A DNA stretch of 64,000 nucleotides, taken from NCBI RefSeq assembly GCF_945859705.1, contig NC_079138.1, positions 9,049,328 through 9,113,327 of the forward strand, written 5' to 3'. The translations under genes and the position numbers were made by a program. This DNA is from Episyrphus balteatus (Eukaryota; Arthropoda; Insecta; Diptera; Syrphidae). Each line of letters opens with the position of its first letter. Within the stretch, counting starts at the first letter, position 1. The notes under the pieces are model-generated. The model had not been told where the DNA came from. It did no database searches and saw only the letters and a list, made by a program, of their open reading frames with translations. Below, piece after piece: positions 32,666-44,873 of this stretch.

Positions 32666-33678
32666 CTTGACCAATATTATGTGGTAACTAAATAAACAAA
32701 AACAGTAGATAGTGAAACAAAAGTAGAAAAGAATTTTTAAAAATTAAAAGCGGGAAATATATAACAAACGGAAGGTTAAAAGTCTCCTAAGTGCACCTAT
32801 CCATTAGGAAATAGTTAAAATCAGTAGAATCGCTCTCCGCAAATTTGAAAAAGCATATTCCAATAAAACCGTAAAGGATTTATCGAAATTTTCTTTGAGT
32901 GAAGGATCAAAATGTATAAAAGATTAAGTTTTGATCCTCTGGAACCACTAAACCCCTGGAATTTTCAATTTATGAGGCATTATCATTTATGAATGATGCT
33001 TTTCTATCGGAACATCTTAAACAAGTTCAATGCAAAAAGCAAGCAAGTGTAAAAGGCCAGAAATAGGGTCACGAAGAAATTTAGAGAATTATTAGCTTGA
33101 AAAACATCGAAGGTAATATAAACACAGCTGTTTTTAATAGGCCCTTATTTTTCAAGTTTGCATTGCACAAAAAGGAGTTACTTTTTTAAATAATCTGTAG
33201 ATATTTTTAAAGGTGATGCCATTTTGTATAAATGTGAAACATATTTAATTAAAATCATTGCTAAAATTTTAATTTAAAGCATGATATTGAGAAAATAAAT
33301 CATGTATGTCACCTGTCAAAAACGTGTGTAAAAGTTCTATTTCTTAATAAAAACTAATTATTCTGCCTCTCTTTTTTAGTAAATAGCAATAGAGTTTTTA
33401 TTTATTGAGATTTTTCAAGCGTTTTTTAAAATAATTAACTATATCCAATCATAGAATATGTTTATGGAAACATAAGTTCAAATACTATAAAAATGCATTT
33501 TCTTCATCACTATTTTGACCCACTTTTTGCAGAAATTATAGATTTCTTTTTAAAAAATCTTTCTTTTTTATAGAATTTTATCTATTCACATTCATTTGTT
33601 TAAAACTGTTTATAAAAAAAGTCGATTTAACGCGAGTTATTAATTTTGTCCAGCTAGATTCGTGATTGGCCACACTGT
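32666..33678. other. AT-rich interior of the Transib-like element, no gene seen
   Basis: No frame with a recognisable domain. The transposase expected of an autonomous Transib (RAG1-like DDE) is not visible in either strand. Confidence 0.6.
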
Positions 33679-33954
33679 GTGGCGGGGCGAAAACTGAAAA
33701 AAAAAACATCTGGTACCCACAGTTTTGAAATCAGGGGATTTTTTACGATTTTTTGGTGTATCATTTATTCAGTTATACCAAAACGCCAAAAGTTGATTTT
33801 TGATTGCACTTTGGATGCGTCTGGCAAGGGAAAGCTGAAAAAGATCACTGCCAGACTTTTTCCGTTGACATACTGTGGTGCATTTTTAGATATTTGCACA
33901 CTCGAATTTCGGTTATACCAAAACTGCCAAAATATGCTGCCGGCTCTCGGTCTA

Positions 33955-34874
33955 AAAGTGGAAATAAGGTTCTAATAAACTAATGAGCCGACTCAGCATA
34001 TGAGTACCGCGGGGTATTGTACTTGCCCCTGTGGTAGCTAATGCTATCACAGACTACAATACATTGGGATGGCCCTTTGGGAGCATCGCGGTGGTTGTGG
34101 TTTATTCCGATTGCGGAAACAATTGGTAACTTAGTCTCCTGTTGGACTGGTTACAAGAGGCGTGATAGGCTTCGATCCTCAACAAGGGTAATGTGTCATG
34201 CACCAAAATAATCTTTAAATTGCTACCAGAATGTATGAGTTTGCATTCTGGGGCTTTGGTCTTGGCCCGAGAAGACCTCGTATGTGGGTGGGCCTACCGT
34301 AAAGCTTATCTACATCCTGTCCGGAATTCCTCACTCTCAAGTTAGCTGTTGAATAGAACTGACGTGTCCTAGTAATTCTTTAGCGTTTTTGATTGTGTTT
34401 TGGTGGTGATTTCTTTGTTATAAAGTGTAGTGAAGTGATAATTAGTGAAGTGATTCGGACCGATTTTGTGACATTCTTTGATTATTTGGACATTTTGGTT
34501 GCTGGATTATTTTTCTTTTTTCCTCTTTAAACGTGAGTACTCTTGCTTTTTTTGCTTTTTGTTTTTTTGCTTTTTCTTGTTGTTGCTATCTTGGACTCTG
34601 CCTGGTGCAGGTGTTCATAATTAGTTCGTAAACAAGAAATTTTAGTTCGTAAACAATTAAATAGTTCGTAAACAACTCTGTTGGCGTGATTGCCACCTGA
34701 GTTGGTTTTAGAATTTTTTGTACCTACACGATTGCCAACTTAGTTGGAATTTTTGAAAAAATGTCAAAAAAATTTTCGTTACATTGTTGCCAACTGAGGC
34801 AAAATTAAAATTTTTCACGGTTGCCACTTTGGTAAACTATTTTTTAATTTCAAGTGGTTTTTGATGTTTTTGGG
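33955..34874 (+). other. Probable 5' untranslated region of a second R1-clade element
   Basis: This 0.9 kb stretch is noticeably richer in GC than its surroundings at 33990-34400 and leads straight into an ORF1-like start at 34875. It includes accgcggggtattgtacttg and later atagttcgtaaacaa repeats at 34620-34675. Assignment rests on position only. Confidence 0.5.
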
Positions 34875-35517
34875 ATGTCTGAGGACAAATTAATTGGACT
34901 CACCTCGGATTGCGAGAGTGAGGGTGGGGTTTTGGTTAAGCCCCCTAGGAGGGAAAATTATCTTAAATACTGTGCGCCCTGGCAAGCAGGGGGCGTTGTT
35001 GTTTGCATGCCCTCTATAGCCGAACGGAACACCTTCCTTGTGTATAAAAAGTTTGAGGAGGTTGGTTTATTTGCAGAATCCAGGAAGGGTATGTCCCTTG
35101 TGGTTCAGGGTGTGGAGAAACGAATTTCTCCCGAGGAATTTTTGGGTGAGCTGCATAAGTTAAACTTATGTAAGCTTACGACTTCATGTCGTTCTTGAGT
35201 GCTCCCCTCGGGCTGGAGGTTTCTTGTTCTGAGATGGGAGGTGTTATATAAAACACTTTTCGTTTCCCGTTGAAGAGAAACCTTTGGTGCAGTGGTGCAA
35301 TCGCTGCCTTAGTCTGGCCCACTTTGCCTCTAAGTGTAGGCCGAAGGAGTCTGTGTGTTGGCGTTGTGGACAGTCGGGCCACTCTAAACGGGATTGCGGC
35401 AATGCGATCCATTGTCGTGATTGCGATTTTAGGGGAAACCCGGTTGGACACTTTATGCTAAGCAAAGACTGTCCTGTCTATGCTGCGGCAGTGGCAAGAG
35501 CGGGTGCCAAGCACTAA
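34875..35517 (+). pseudogene. R1-clade ORF1 (gag-like) with zinc knuckles
   Basis: The ATG at 34875 starts MSEDKLIGLTSDCESEGG, close to the starts of the copies at 23844 and 45606 (LVGITSDCD, LVGLTSDCD). The middle region normally between start and conserved domain is largely missing, so this copy is short. The frame stops at 35198. After a frame change at about 35190-35280 the C-terminal zinc cluster appears: CNRCLSLAHFASKC, CWRCGQSGHSKRDC and CRDCDFRGNPVGH. ORF1 proteins of this clade bind element RNA through these knuckles. Different residues from the other two copies indicate a separate family of the same clade. Confidence 0.8.
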
Positions 35518-35815
35518 AATTGCAGTTAAATTAATACAATTTAACTGCCACCATGCATAGGCAGTCATGTATGATTTAGGGCAGCGACTGACCAGCATGC
35601 GGGTTAGCTTTGCGTTGTTGCAGGAACCCATTGTTCTTAACGGACAAGTTAAGGACATTTATGCGCTCGTTCACAGACACTATTGACGTGAATGATGCTA
35701 ACACCGTATGTTTACTCGTCGATTCAAGTGAATGGGGAGTGTGTGTCAATGTCGAGGGTAGCTTTGGTAGACTGCTTTTGTGCAGTCTCTAATTTAAGCA
35801 TGCCCTTGACATTGA
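35518..35815 (+). pseudogene. Start of R1-clade ORF2, endonuclease N-terminus
   Basis: From about 35518 the reading KLIQFNCHHA, an in-frame TAG, then AVMYDLGQRL and SFALLQEPIVLNGQ is typical of the first endonuclease strand and the LLQEP motif that carries a catalytic glutamate in APE-type endonucleases of R1-like elements. Stops accumulate after about 35660. The rest of ORF2 is absent, so the element is cut at or before about 35815. Confidence 0.7.
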
Positions 35816-35859
35816 ACCATACTTGAACTAATACATTGAACTAATTTGCATTAAAATAC

Positions 35860-36413
35860 TAGTAAAATCAAGACATCTATTTGTTTTAAATGTTTATATC
35901 CCACCCAAAACTTCCCCTTCTACTTTTGCTGAACTTTCAATAGCACTAGATTTTGTTTTTGGAATTGTTGATCTAGACAGTTCAATTCTTTTATTAGGTG
36001 ATTTTAACCTAACTAATATAGACTGGATCCCATCAGAAGACGAATCTTACTTTGAAGCTTCTTCAACTTCATCTCAACAGGAGATTCATTTGTTGGACAA
36101 TATTATCTCTACAGACTTACAGCAAGTTAGCTGGATCAAAAATTTTAGAAATCGAATGCTCGATTTAGTTTTTTCATCTGACGCTGTTAATACGGTAGTG
36201 ATAGAAGCTTCCACTGCCATATCTAACATAGACATTTACCACCCTCCTCTTGAATTTTTTTTGGATTTGGGCGATCATTTACTTGAAAATAGTAATCCTC
36301 AAGACACTTCGTATGCTTTTGACTTTCGTAAGGCTAATTATCAGCAGCTTTCCGACATTCTCAATACATGGGGGTATTTAGTCAATTTAGGCGGACAAAA
36401 CACGAAATTTTAA
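35860..36413 (+). pseudogene. Jockey-like endonuclease fragment
   Basis: The frame reads LFVLNVYIPPKTSPSTFAEL, then LLLGDFNLTNIDWIP (GDFN motif, with catalytic aspartate and asparagine) near 35993-36035, and LDLVFSSDAVNTV near 36160. It ends in DFRKANYQQLSDI before a stop at 36413. These are the central and C-terminal motifs of the APE-type endonuclease of jockey-like elements, close in pattern to the copy at 56571-57000 (GDFNLPGLKWIP, LDLVFTNV). The N-terminal catalytic segment and the reverse transcriptase are missing. Confidence 0.8.
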
Positions 36414-37273
36414 ACTGATCCAAAAGTAAAAATTCAACTTCCTACTAAAATTAGATAACTTACTTAGAATTGTATTATAGTTTTAAAATTGATTACCACT
36501 CCAGGTGACTAACAGCAGCACTCTAAAGTTCAGAGTTTTCAACCCAAAAAAAAAAAATAAAATTTTATTATACTTTAGCGACAGTGCTTAATTAAGTACT
36601 TTTTTTTTTAAGTGGCTATAGGAAAAAGTTTTTATGCAATATTGATAAAGAGATACAAAGCTTTCTACTAGATGCTGTATCTAAATGTTATATTACTTTA
36701 AAAAAAATAAAAAAGTGATATGTTGAATCTTAATATAAATTAAACGTAAAAATATTTTCTTTCTGTGTTGGTAAGGAGAAAAGTTATACTATTTCACATT
36801 ATTGCGTAATAAAATTTAATGTTTTCTAAAGGTTAAACTCGTATCAAATTGAATCTGTAAAAAAAATTGCAACTAAGTGCAACTTCGACACATTTGCCCC
36901 CTTTAAACGTTTTAGGTTTTAAAATGCTTGCTTTGTTTCATGCATCCATATTTTAAGTTTTTTTTTTTAAATTCAACTTCTTGAATTACAAAACCTGATT
37001 CCTCATAATTTTTCCTAAATTTTAAGACCTTTATGTTGGCGATACCATTAGTAAGACTCCATTTTTAAGCGTTTTAACAAACCAATTGGGTCCATGCTTG
37101 AGACTTTTTGTTTGATCAAAAATAGGTTTTGGATGTTTTTATTGAAATTAACAGTTAAAATACTTAATTCCAGTATTAATTACCTTGTCGTTGTAGAAAA
37201 ACCGAAAACAAAATTTTGTCCGCATAAAACTGGCAAATTTATTATTCAATTAAATGACTTTCCTGGGAGTTTA
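36414..37273. other. AT-rich non-coding DNA, no gene seen
   Basis: Homopolymer-rich sequence with no domain-bearing frame. The last 40 bases (caattaaatgactttcctggg) are part of a unit repeated inside the following mosaic. Confidence 0.65.
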
Positions 37274-40200
37274 GGGAGCGGTACGATTGATCGCAAACTA
37301 AAATCTCTTATAACAAAATCTCGCATTTTTAAAAACTTCACGCAAAACAAAATTTCGCATTCTTAAAATTTTCTAGAAAAAATCTCGCTTCTGCATAAAA
37401 TTCCCGCTATAACAAAATCTCGCACCACAAAAATCTCGCATTGTAAAACTCGACAAACTCGATTGAATTAGGGTTGGGTACGATTGACCGCATTTTAAAA
37501 TCTCGTTTTTAAAATCTCGCATCTTAAAATCTCGCATTATGAAATCTCTTATATCGAAATCTCGCAATTACAAAATCTCGCTTAACGAAAGCTCGAAATT
37601 TAAAATCTCGCATTGAATATTTATTAGTTCTCGCGCGCGCGAATCAATAAATTTTTTATTTCAATGCGAGATTATAAGTCTGTCTGATATTACCTATGCA
37701 TAATCTACTTGCTTACTACTTTAAATTGTAATCATTGTATTATACCTATCAACAAAAAACATAAGAGCGAGAAAAACAAAATTATATTTTGCTACATCTA
37801 AAAAGATGCCGTTATTTACATATTTTAAGCAGTCAGTAAGTTGGCATCACTCTCTCTACAGCTGTAATATAAATTTATTGTCGAGAGTCTAGTTCTATGG
37901 AAAATTTAAGCTGCAGCAATCGAGATCCAATAGAAATGCTAAACGAAGGAATAAAACCGTTATTTGCAATACATCTTTACAAAATACATAAAAAAAACGA
38001 CTTTAATTAAAATTAACTACTTGCGAAGCATAGCTCAAAACCTCTCACTATCTTAAAATTATTGTTTTTGTATGGAATTATGTATATTATCCTTACTTTT
38101 TGTTTGTTAACTATTGAAGTAATTTATTTTTCAATTAAATGACTTTCCTGGGAATTTATTGTGTTTTGTTTTTGTTGTTTATTTATGAGAAAAAGATAGA
38201 AAAGGTAAAAGTTTGTTATATGCATATTAGTCTTCTATTTCATAGTGTTCAAGATCAACTGGATTAAGGATTAAAAGGACTTAATTCAATCGAGTTTGTC
38301 GAGTTTTACAATGCGAGATTTTTGTGGTGCAAGATTTTGTTATAGCGAGAATTTTATGCAGAAGCGAGATTTTTTCTAAAAATGCGAAATTTTGGTTTGC
38401 GGGATTTTGAAAATGCGAGATTTTCTTATATAAGATTTTAAAAATGCGAAATTTTGTTTTGCGTGAAATTTTAAAAAAATGCGAGATTTCGTTATAAGAG
38501 ATTTTAGTTTGCGATCAATCGTACCGCTCCCATTGAATTAAGTCCTTTTAATCCTTAATCCAGTTGATCTTGAACACTTTGAAATAGAAGTATAATATGC
38601 ATATAACAAACTTTTACCTTTTCTTTTTTTTTCTCATAAATAAACAACATAAAAAAAAACACAATAAATTCCCAGGAAAGTCATTTAATTGAAAAATAAA
38701 TTACTTCAATAGTTAACAAACAAAAAGTAAAGATAATATACATAATTCCATACAAAAACAATAATTTTAAGATAGTGAGAGGTTTTGAGCTATGCTTCGC
38801 AAGTAATCAATTTTTGACAGTTGAAGTCGTTTTTTATATGTATTTTGTAAAGATGTATTGCGAATAACGGTTTTATTCCTTCGTTTAGCATTTCTATTGG
38901 ATCTCGATTGCTGCAGCTTAAATTTTCCATAGAACTAGACTCTCGACAATAAATTTATATTACAGCTGTAGAGAGAGTGATGCCAACTTACTGACTGCTT
39001 AAAATATGTAAATAACGGCATCTTTTTAGATGTAGCAAAATACAATTTAGTTTTTCTCGCTCTTAGAATGAACAGTTATGTTTTTTGTTGATAGGTATAA
39101 TACAATGATTACAATTTAAAGTAGTAAGCAAGTAGATTATGCATAGGTAATATCAGACAGACTTATAATCTCGCATTGAAATAAAAAATTTATTAATTCG
39201 CGCGCGCGAATTAATAAATATTTTATTTTAATGCGAGATTTAAGTTTGCGAGTTTTTAATGTTGCGAGCTTTCGTTAAACGAGATTTTGTAATTGCGAGA
39301 TTTCGATATAAGAGATTTTAAGATACGAGATTTTAAAAACGAGATTTTAAAATGCGGTCAATCGTACCCAACCCGGAGTTTATTGTGTTTTGTTTTTGTT
39401 ATTTTTTGTTGTTTATTTATGAGAAAAAGATAGAAAAGGTAAAAGTTTGTTATATGCATATTAGACTTCTATTTCATAGTGTTCAAGATCAACTGGATTA
39501 AGGATTAAAAGGACTTAATTCAATCGAGTTTGTCGAGTTTTACAATGCGAGGGGAGCGGTACGATTGATCGCAAACTAAAATCTCTTATAACGAAATCTC
39601 GCATTTTTAAAAATTTCGCGCAAAACAAAATTTCGCATTTTTAAAATCTTACATAAGAAAATCTCGCATTTTCAAAATCCCACAAACCAAAATTTCGCAT
39701 TTTTAGAAAAAATCTCGCTATAACAAAATCTCGCATTGTAAAACTCGACAAACTCGATTAAATTAAGTCCTTTTAATCCTTAATCCAGTTGATCTTGAAC
39801 AATATGAAATAGAAGTCTAATATGCATATAACAAACTTTTACCTTTTCTATCTTTTTCTCATAAATAAACAACAAAAACAAAACACAATAAACTCCCAGG
39901 AAAGTCATTTAATTGAATAATTAATTACTTCAATAGTTGTTAACAAACAAAAAGTAAAAATAATATACATAATTCCATACAAAAACAATAATTTTAAAAT
40001 AGCGAGATTTTTTGAGCTATGCTTCGCAAATCGCAAGTAATCAATTTTTGACAGTATGTATTTTGTAAAGATGTATTGCGAATAACGGTTTTATTCCTTC
40101 GTTAAGCATTTCTATTGGATCTCGATTGCTCATAGGTAATATCAGACAGACTTATAATCTCGCATTGAAATAAAATATTTATTAATTCGCGCGCGCGAGA

Positions 40201-40352
40201 ACTAATAAATATTTTATTTCAAGGTGAGATTTTAAATTGCGAGATTTTAGTTTGCGAGATTTTAATGATATAAGAGATTTCATAATGCGAGATTTTAAGA
40301 TGCGAGATTTTAAAAACGAGATTTTAAAATGCGGTCAATCGTATCCAACCCC
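37274..40352. repeat. Mosaic of nested inverted repeats built from an AAAATCTCGCA motif
   Basis: Three kinds of block alternate. Block Y (from 37274, inside 38284-38531, and from 39552) begins gggagcggtacgattgatcg. Block X (37471-39374 as a whole palindrome, with a truncated copy ending at 40352) begins gggttgggtacgattgaccg. Linker Z carries ttaaatgactttcctggga. Most of X and Y consists of degenerate 10-13 bp units around AAAATCTCGCA or its mirror TGCGAGATTTT. The X arms have perfect CG runs near their inner part, at about 37632-37641, 39199-39208 and 40188-40197. No coding content. The region looks like several insertions of one MITE family into one another. Confidence 0.85.
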
Positions 40353-41141
40353 ATTTTTTTTACACTACGGTTCATTGAATTAGAGTCATGTAAAATTTGT
40401 TAGTACTTAGCAAACAAGTAAATCAAAAAAATTAATAAGAGCTTTTTTGTAGAACGGACAATTTTATAAAAGAAAATGATTTTGTCAAGCCTTTTGGATG
40501 AACCATTAAAAAGATAAAAAATTCTAAACACCATTAATCGAAGACTAAATTATTGTTCCTCATGCAAGGAGTGATGGGTTGAAAAATACTCTGTTTATTT
40601 TAAGATAGGCAATTTTATTTGCGACTTTTGTGCGAACTTACACCTGTGCGCAGCTGCGCACTCTTACAAACTAAGCCGCGCACTCTTACACGATAGGATG
40701 TTTAAGAGTGCGCAAATTTCCTAATGTGGTATTTTGTTTATAACTTTTGAATTAATACATTTTGTTACCAGTTTTAAGTTTTTTTCGTTGCTTTGATTAT
40801 AAACTAAAAACTATATATAAAAAAGTAGTTAAATTCTTTTTGTTATTGTTTTATTTGGTATTTTGTCTAAAATGCGCACTCTTATACCACCTTACCCTAC
40901 CATTTATCCTAAATTTTCCAACCACCCATATGCTGCTAATAATTTTTTCAACTTTTGCCCTCTGAAAACCGGATTGGCACTGGTCTATTAGCTAATATTT
41001 TTATTTAAGTATTAACAGAGTTTATTCAAATCTAAAAAATACGATTTTGACTTGGATAGAACGTCTCAAAAATATGTAACTTTTGAATCTTAAAAGATTA
41101 TTTGCTCAAATATTGCAAAATAAGATAAAACTGTTTTCCTA
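40353..41141. other. Non-coding DNA, no gene seen
   Basis: AT-rich, with a small patch around 40640-40720 in which gtgcgcactcttac-type words recur three times. A 67-codon frame at 40762 is low complexity and without a domain. Confidence 0.6.
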
Positions 41142-41150
41142 ATTATAAAG

Positions 41151-43399
41151 ACGTGCATTTCCCCAGCCCGGACCTATCGCACAATTAAAAATAAAGTATG
41201 CAGAAGTTTTGTACAAGTTTTGTACAGTTTTGTACAACCAAAGCCGAGTTTTGTACAAGCTTACAACGAAAGTTAATTTTTAAAAATTGAAAACAAAATA
41301 AAAAAAAGTATGCAGAAGTTTTGTACAAGTTTTGTACAGTTTTGTACAGTTTTGTACAACCAATTTTAAGTTTTGTACAAGCTTACAACGAAAGTTATAG
41401 CCAAGTGAAAGTACCGGGCTGGGGAAACGTTTCCCCAGCCCGGACATTTCTCAAAATTAAACAAAAAAAATTTTTTTTTAATTCTACAATTATCTACAAG
41501 TTTTGTACAGTTTTGTACAACAAAAATCGAGTTTTGTACAAGCTTTGTTAAATAATTAGAGCTTATTTTAGTTTACACTAAGTACACTACGTACCTAGCC
41601 AGCTATACAGTGTGATTCAGGAGTAATGTGCCAAAAAGGTAGAGCGTGTAGGTAAGATTGAGACAAGAAATAAACTGTATGAGAGGGGGGGTCTAGTCCC
41701 CCTCCTTTAGCCGGGAGGGGCAATTTAAAAAAAAATTGATTTATTTTGGAAAAAAAAATAATTATTAAAAATCAACGGTTTTACTTACAATAACGTGCTA
41801 TGCCTTTTTGTAAAGTCAAAACCCAAGTCTTTTAAAAAAAATTTAAAGAAAGCCATTTTATGGAACAGTTTTTGAAAAATTAATTTTCAAAATCAAAATT
41901 TTGAAAAAAAAAATTCGAAAAAAAAATTCAAACTAATTTTTTTCAAAATTTTATATAATTAAGTACTAATTTAGTTTTTAAAATTCAATGCTCTTATTTA
42001 TTTTTAAAGAAAAACAGAAAACCGAATTCAAAAATATCTTGTCATTTTCGAGAAATTAACAAAAAACCAAAACTACTTTTTCATAAAAAACCTCTTTATT
42101 TTCTGTTTTTACGTGGCTGGACTTGTTGATAATTTAATTTATTAAACATTAACCATTCGCCAACTATTTTTTAAACATTCAAACTTAAATAAGGATACCA
42201 TAAAGTGATACAGTATTGGATTAACCCTGAATTGATCAAATTTTTTCATTGATAACACCTGAAAACTTACCTGAGAATTTTTCTTACTATGTCTGGGATG
42301 CTCGCCGCCCATGGCTGTATCACTTTATGGTATCCTTATTTAAGTCTGAATGTTTAAAAAATAGTTGGCGAATGGTTAATGTTTCATAAATTAAATTATC
42401 AACAAGTCCAGCCACGTAAAAACAGAAAATAAAGAGGTTTTTTATGAAAAAGTAGTTTTGGTTTTTTGTTAATTTCTCGAAAATGACAAGATATTTTTGA
42501 ATTCGGTTTTCTGTTTTTCTTTAAAAATAAATAAGAGCATTGAATTTTAAAAACTAAATTAGTACTTAATTATATAAAATTTTGAAAAAAATTAGTTTGA
42601 AATTTTTTTTCTAATTTTTTTCAAAATAATGATTTTGAAAATTAATTTTTCAAAAACTGTTCCATAAAATGGCTTTCTTTAAATTTTTTTTAAAAGACTT
42701 GGGTTTTGACTTTACAAAAAGGCATAGCACGTTATTGTAAGTAAAACCGTTGATTTTTAATAATTTTTTTTCCAAAATAAATCAATTTTTTTTAAATTGC
42801 CCCTCCCGGCTAAAGGAGGGGGAATAGACCCCCCCCCCCTCCCATACAGTTTTTTTCTTGTCTCAATCTTACCTACACGCTCTACCTTTTTGGCACATTA
42901 CTCCTGAATCACACTGTATAGCTGGCTAGGTACGTAGTGTACTTAGTGTAAACTAAAATAAGCTCTAATTATTTAACAAAGCTTGTACAAAACTCGATTT
43001 TTGTTGTACAAAACTGTACAAAACTCGTAGATAATTGTAGAATTAAAAAAAAATTTTTTTGTTTAATTTTGAGAAATGTCCGGGCTGGGGAAACGTTTCC
43101 CCAGCCCGGTACTTTCACTTGGCTATAACTTTCGTTGTAAGCTTGTACAAAACTTAAATTTGGTTGTACAAAACTGTACAAAACTTCTGCATACTTTTTT
43201 TTATTTTGTTTTCAATTTTGAAAAATGTCCGGGCTGGGGAAACGTTTCCCCAGCCCGGTAATTTCACTTACCTATAACTTTCGTTGTAAGCTTGTACAAA
43301 ACTCGGCTTTGGTTGTACAAAACTGTACAAAACTTGTACAAAACTTCTGCATACTTTATTTTTAATTGTGCGATAGGTCCGGGCTGGGGAAATGCACGT
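41151..43399. mobile_element. 2.25 kb fold-back element with 9 bp target duplication
   Basis: Ends ACGTGCATTTCCCCAGCCC and its mirror are flanked by ATTATAAAG on both sides (41142-41150 and 43400-43408). The whole element is one palindrome with its centre near 42280. The outer parts of the arms contain two or three sub-repeats of about 130 bp with runs of ttttgtacaa and the box ccgggctggggaaacgtttccccagcccgg-type hairpins. Further in, TACAGTGTGATTCAGGAG (41605) and its mirror (about 42900-42920) suggest a second TA-flanked element forming the core. No transposase. Confidence 0.88.
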
Positions 43400-43521
43400 A
43401 TTATAAAGGCCTTTCTTTCGTGTCTTAAAATTACTTAATTATTTTTATGAGTATAAAGTATAGAAAAATAAATTTCAATGTACCTAGTTTGTTTGTGTTA
43501 CGTTATTTGAAATTAAGGGGA

Positions 43522-44873
43522 GAGTACGATAACTTAGGCGACAAGAATTGATAACGGTATTTTGTAGAGGAGTTCAAAACAATCATTTTTTACTATGGGA
43601 GCGGGGGTCTATCTCCCCCTCTTTAGGCGGGAGGGGCAACATTCTAAAATATAACGTAAAATACAAAAAAAATTATTAAAAAACAACGGCAACACTTAGT
43701 TATAAATGATACCTTTTTCAAAAGCCAGAATTGTACACTTATTTCAATTGGTTTTCTCGAAATAATCAACTTCAAAATTTGAGAAAAAAGTTTAAAAAAA
43801 AAACACATTAAATACTATTTTTGCCAAGACTGTCATTTTAAATATGAAATTAATCAATGAAATAAACTGCATCAATCAATTTCTTATCAAATACTGAAAA
43901 CCATAATGCTTCTATGCCTTCTAGTTTTTGAGAAAATTGAAAATTAAAAAAAACTACCTTCTTATCAGATTTGTATCTTTTTAGCTGTTTTCGTGTTTAC
44001 ACAAACATAAAGCATGCACGTAGTATGCCCCCTTGCAACCCCCCTGCTTGGGGTCACTATTATAGGATTTGGGGTGGGTGCGAGTTGGGGTGTAGGCAAA
44101 TTTTCTTCAGAATTTAAAAGTTTTTTCGAATCCAAAAGAAACTTTGTACATACCCAACCTTGACCCCACCCCAAATCCTATAGTGTGCCCAAGCAGGGGG
44201 GTTGCATCTCACTTTGATACGCCTTGAACTTCATACCTTTACCGTGTTTATAAAAAAATCGCGAGATTCTTAGGACCAATTTCAAATGGCATACGAGACC
44301 GGACAGAGGACCCAAAAAGGAAGTTAAAATCCTGAGAACCCGCGAAGAGGGCCAGGCATGATACTTCTTAGTTAAAAAGCTGTTAATATTGGCGAAAATA
44401 GTCAAGAAAATGAAAATTTGATAAAAAGGTAATTTCCTTATTTTCAATTTTCTCGGAAACTATAAGGCATAGAAGCATATGGTTTTCAGTATGTGATAAG
44501 GAATTGATTGAGGCAGTTAATTTTATTGATTAATTTCATATTTAAATTCACAGTCTTGGTAAAAATATTATTTCATGTGTTTTTTAAAAACTTTTTTCCC
44601 CAAATTTTGACATTGAAGTTGATTATTTCGAGAAAAATAATTAAAATTTGATTTAAAAACTAGAATTAAGTGTACAATTCTGGATTTTGAAAAAGGTATC
44701 ATTTATAACTGTAAATGTTGCCGTTGTTTTTTAATAATTTTTTTTTATATTTTACGTTATATTTTAGAAAATTGCCCCTCCCGCCTAAAGGGAGGGGCAT
44801 AGTAAAAAATGATTGCATTGAACTCTTCCACAAAATACCGTTATCAATTCTTGTCGCCTAAGTTATCGTACTC
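43522..44873. repeat. 1.35 kb palindrome
   Basis: gagtacgataacttaggcg at 43523 is mirrored at about 44853-44871, and the arms run about 440-470 bp. The loop at 43960-44400 contains a second hairpin in which ctattataggatttggggtg pairs with the stretch at 44165-44185. Both strands show only short frames. A target duplication is not evident. Confidence 0.8.

Larger units (their letters stand above)
30943..33679. mobile_element. 2.7 kb Transib-like non-autonomous element with CACAGTG ends
   Basis: The left end CACAGTGTGG is mirrored at the right end (33670-33679), and TGGCG flanks both sides (30938-30942 and 33680-33684). The undisturbed left arm of the host palindrome (about 29858-29868) reads gccccgccagac, the mirror of the empty site with a single TGGCG, so the 5 bp duplication is independently supported. 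CACWRTG termini with a GC-rich 5 bp duplication are Transib hallmarks, and the terminal heptamer equals the V(D)J recombination signal heptamer. No transposase remains; the interior holds a microsatellite, short repeats and a palindrome. Confidence 0.8.
29594..33949. mobile_element. Fold-back element disrupted by two later insertions
   Basis: The outer ends AGAGCCGGCAGCATATTTT and its mirror (gaagccggctct-type right end at 33938-33947) pair, with arms of about 280 bp (29594-29870 and 33685-33949). An inner hairpin joins 29970-30090 to 30370-30490. GTCTA lies outside both ends (29589-29593 and 33950-33954) and may be the target duplication. The right arm is broken by a jockey-like 3' fragment (30485-30918) and a Transib-like element (30943-33679); the left arm preserves the uninterrupted sequence. 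Recurrent gccagacgcc and cagctttc words show internal sub-repeats. No coding capacity. Confidence 0.8.
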
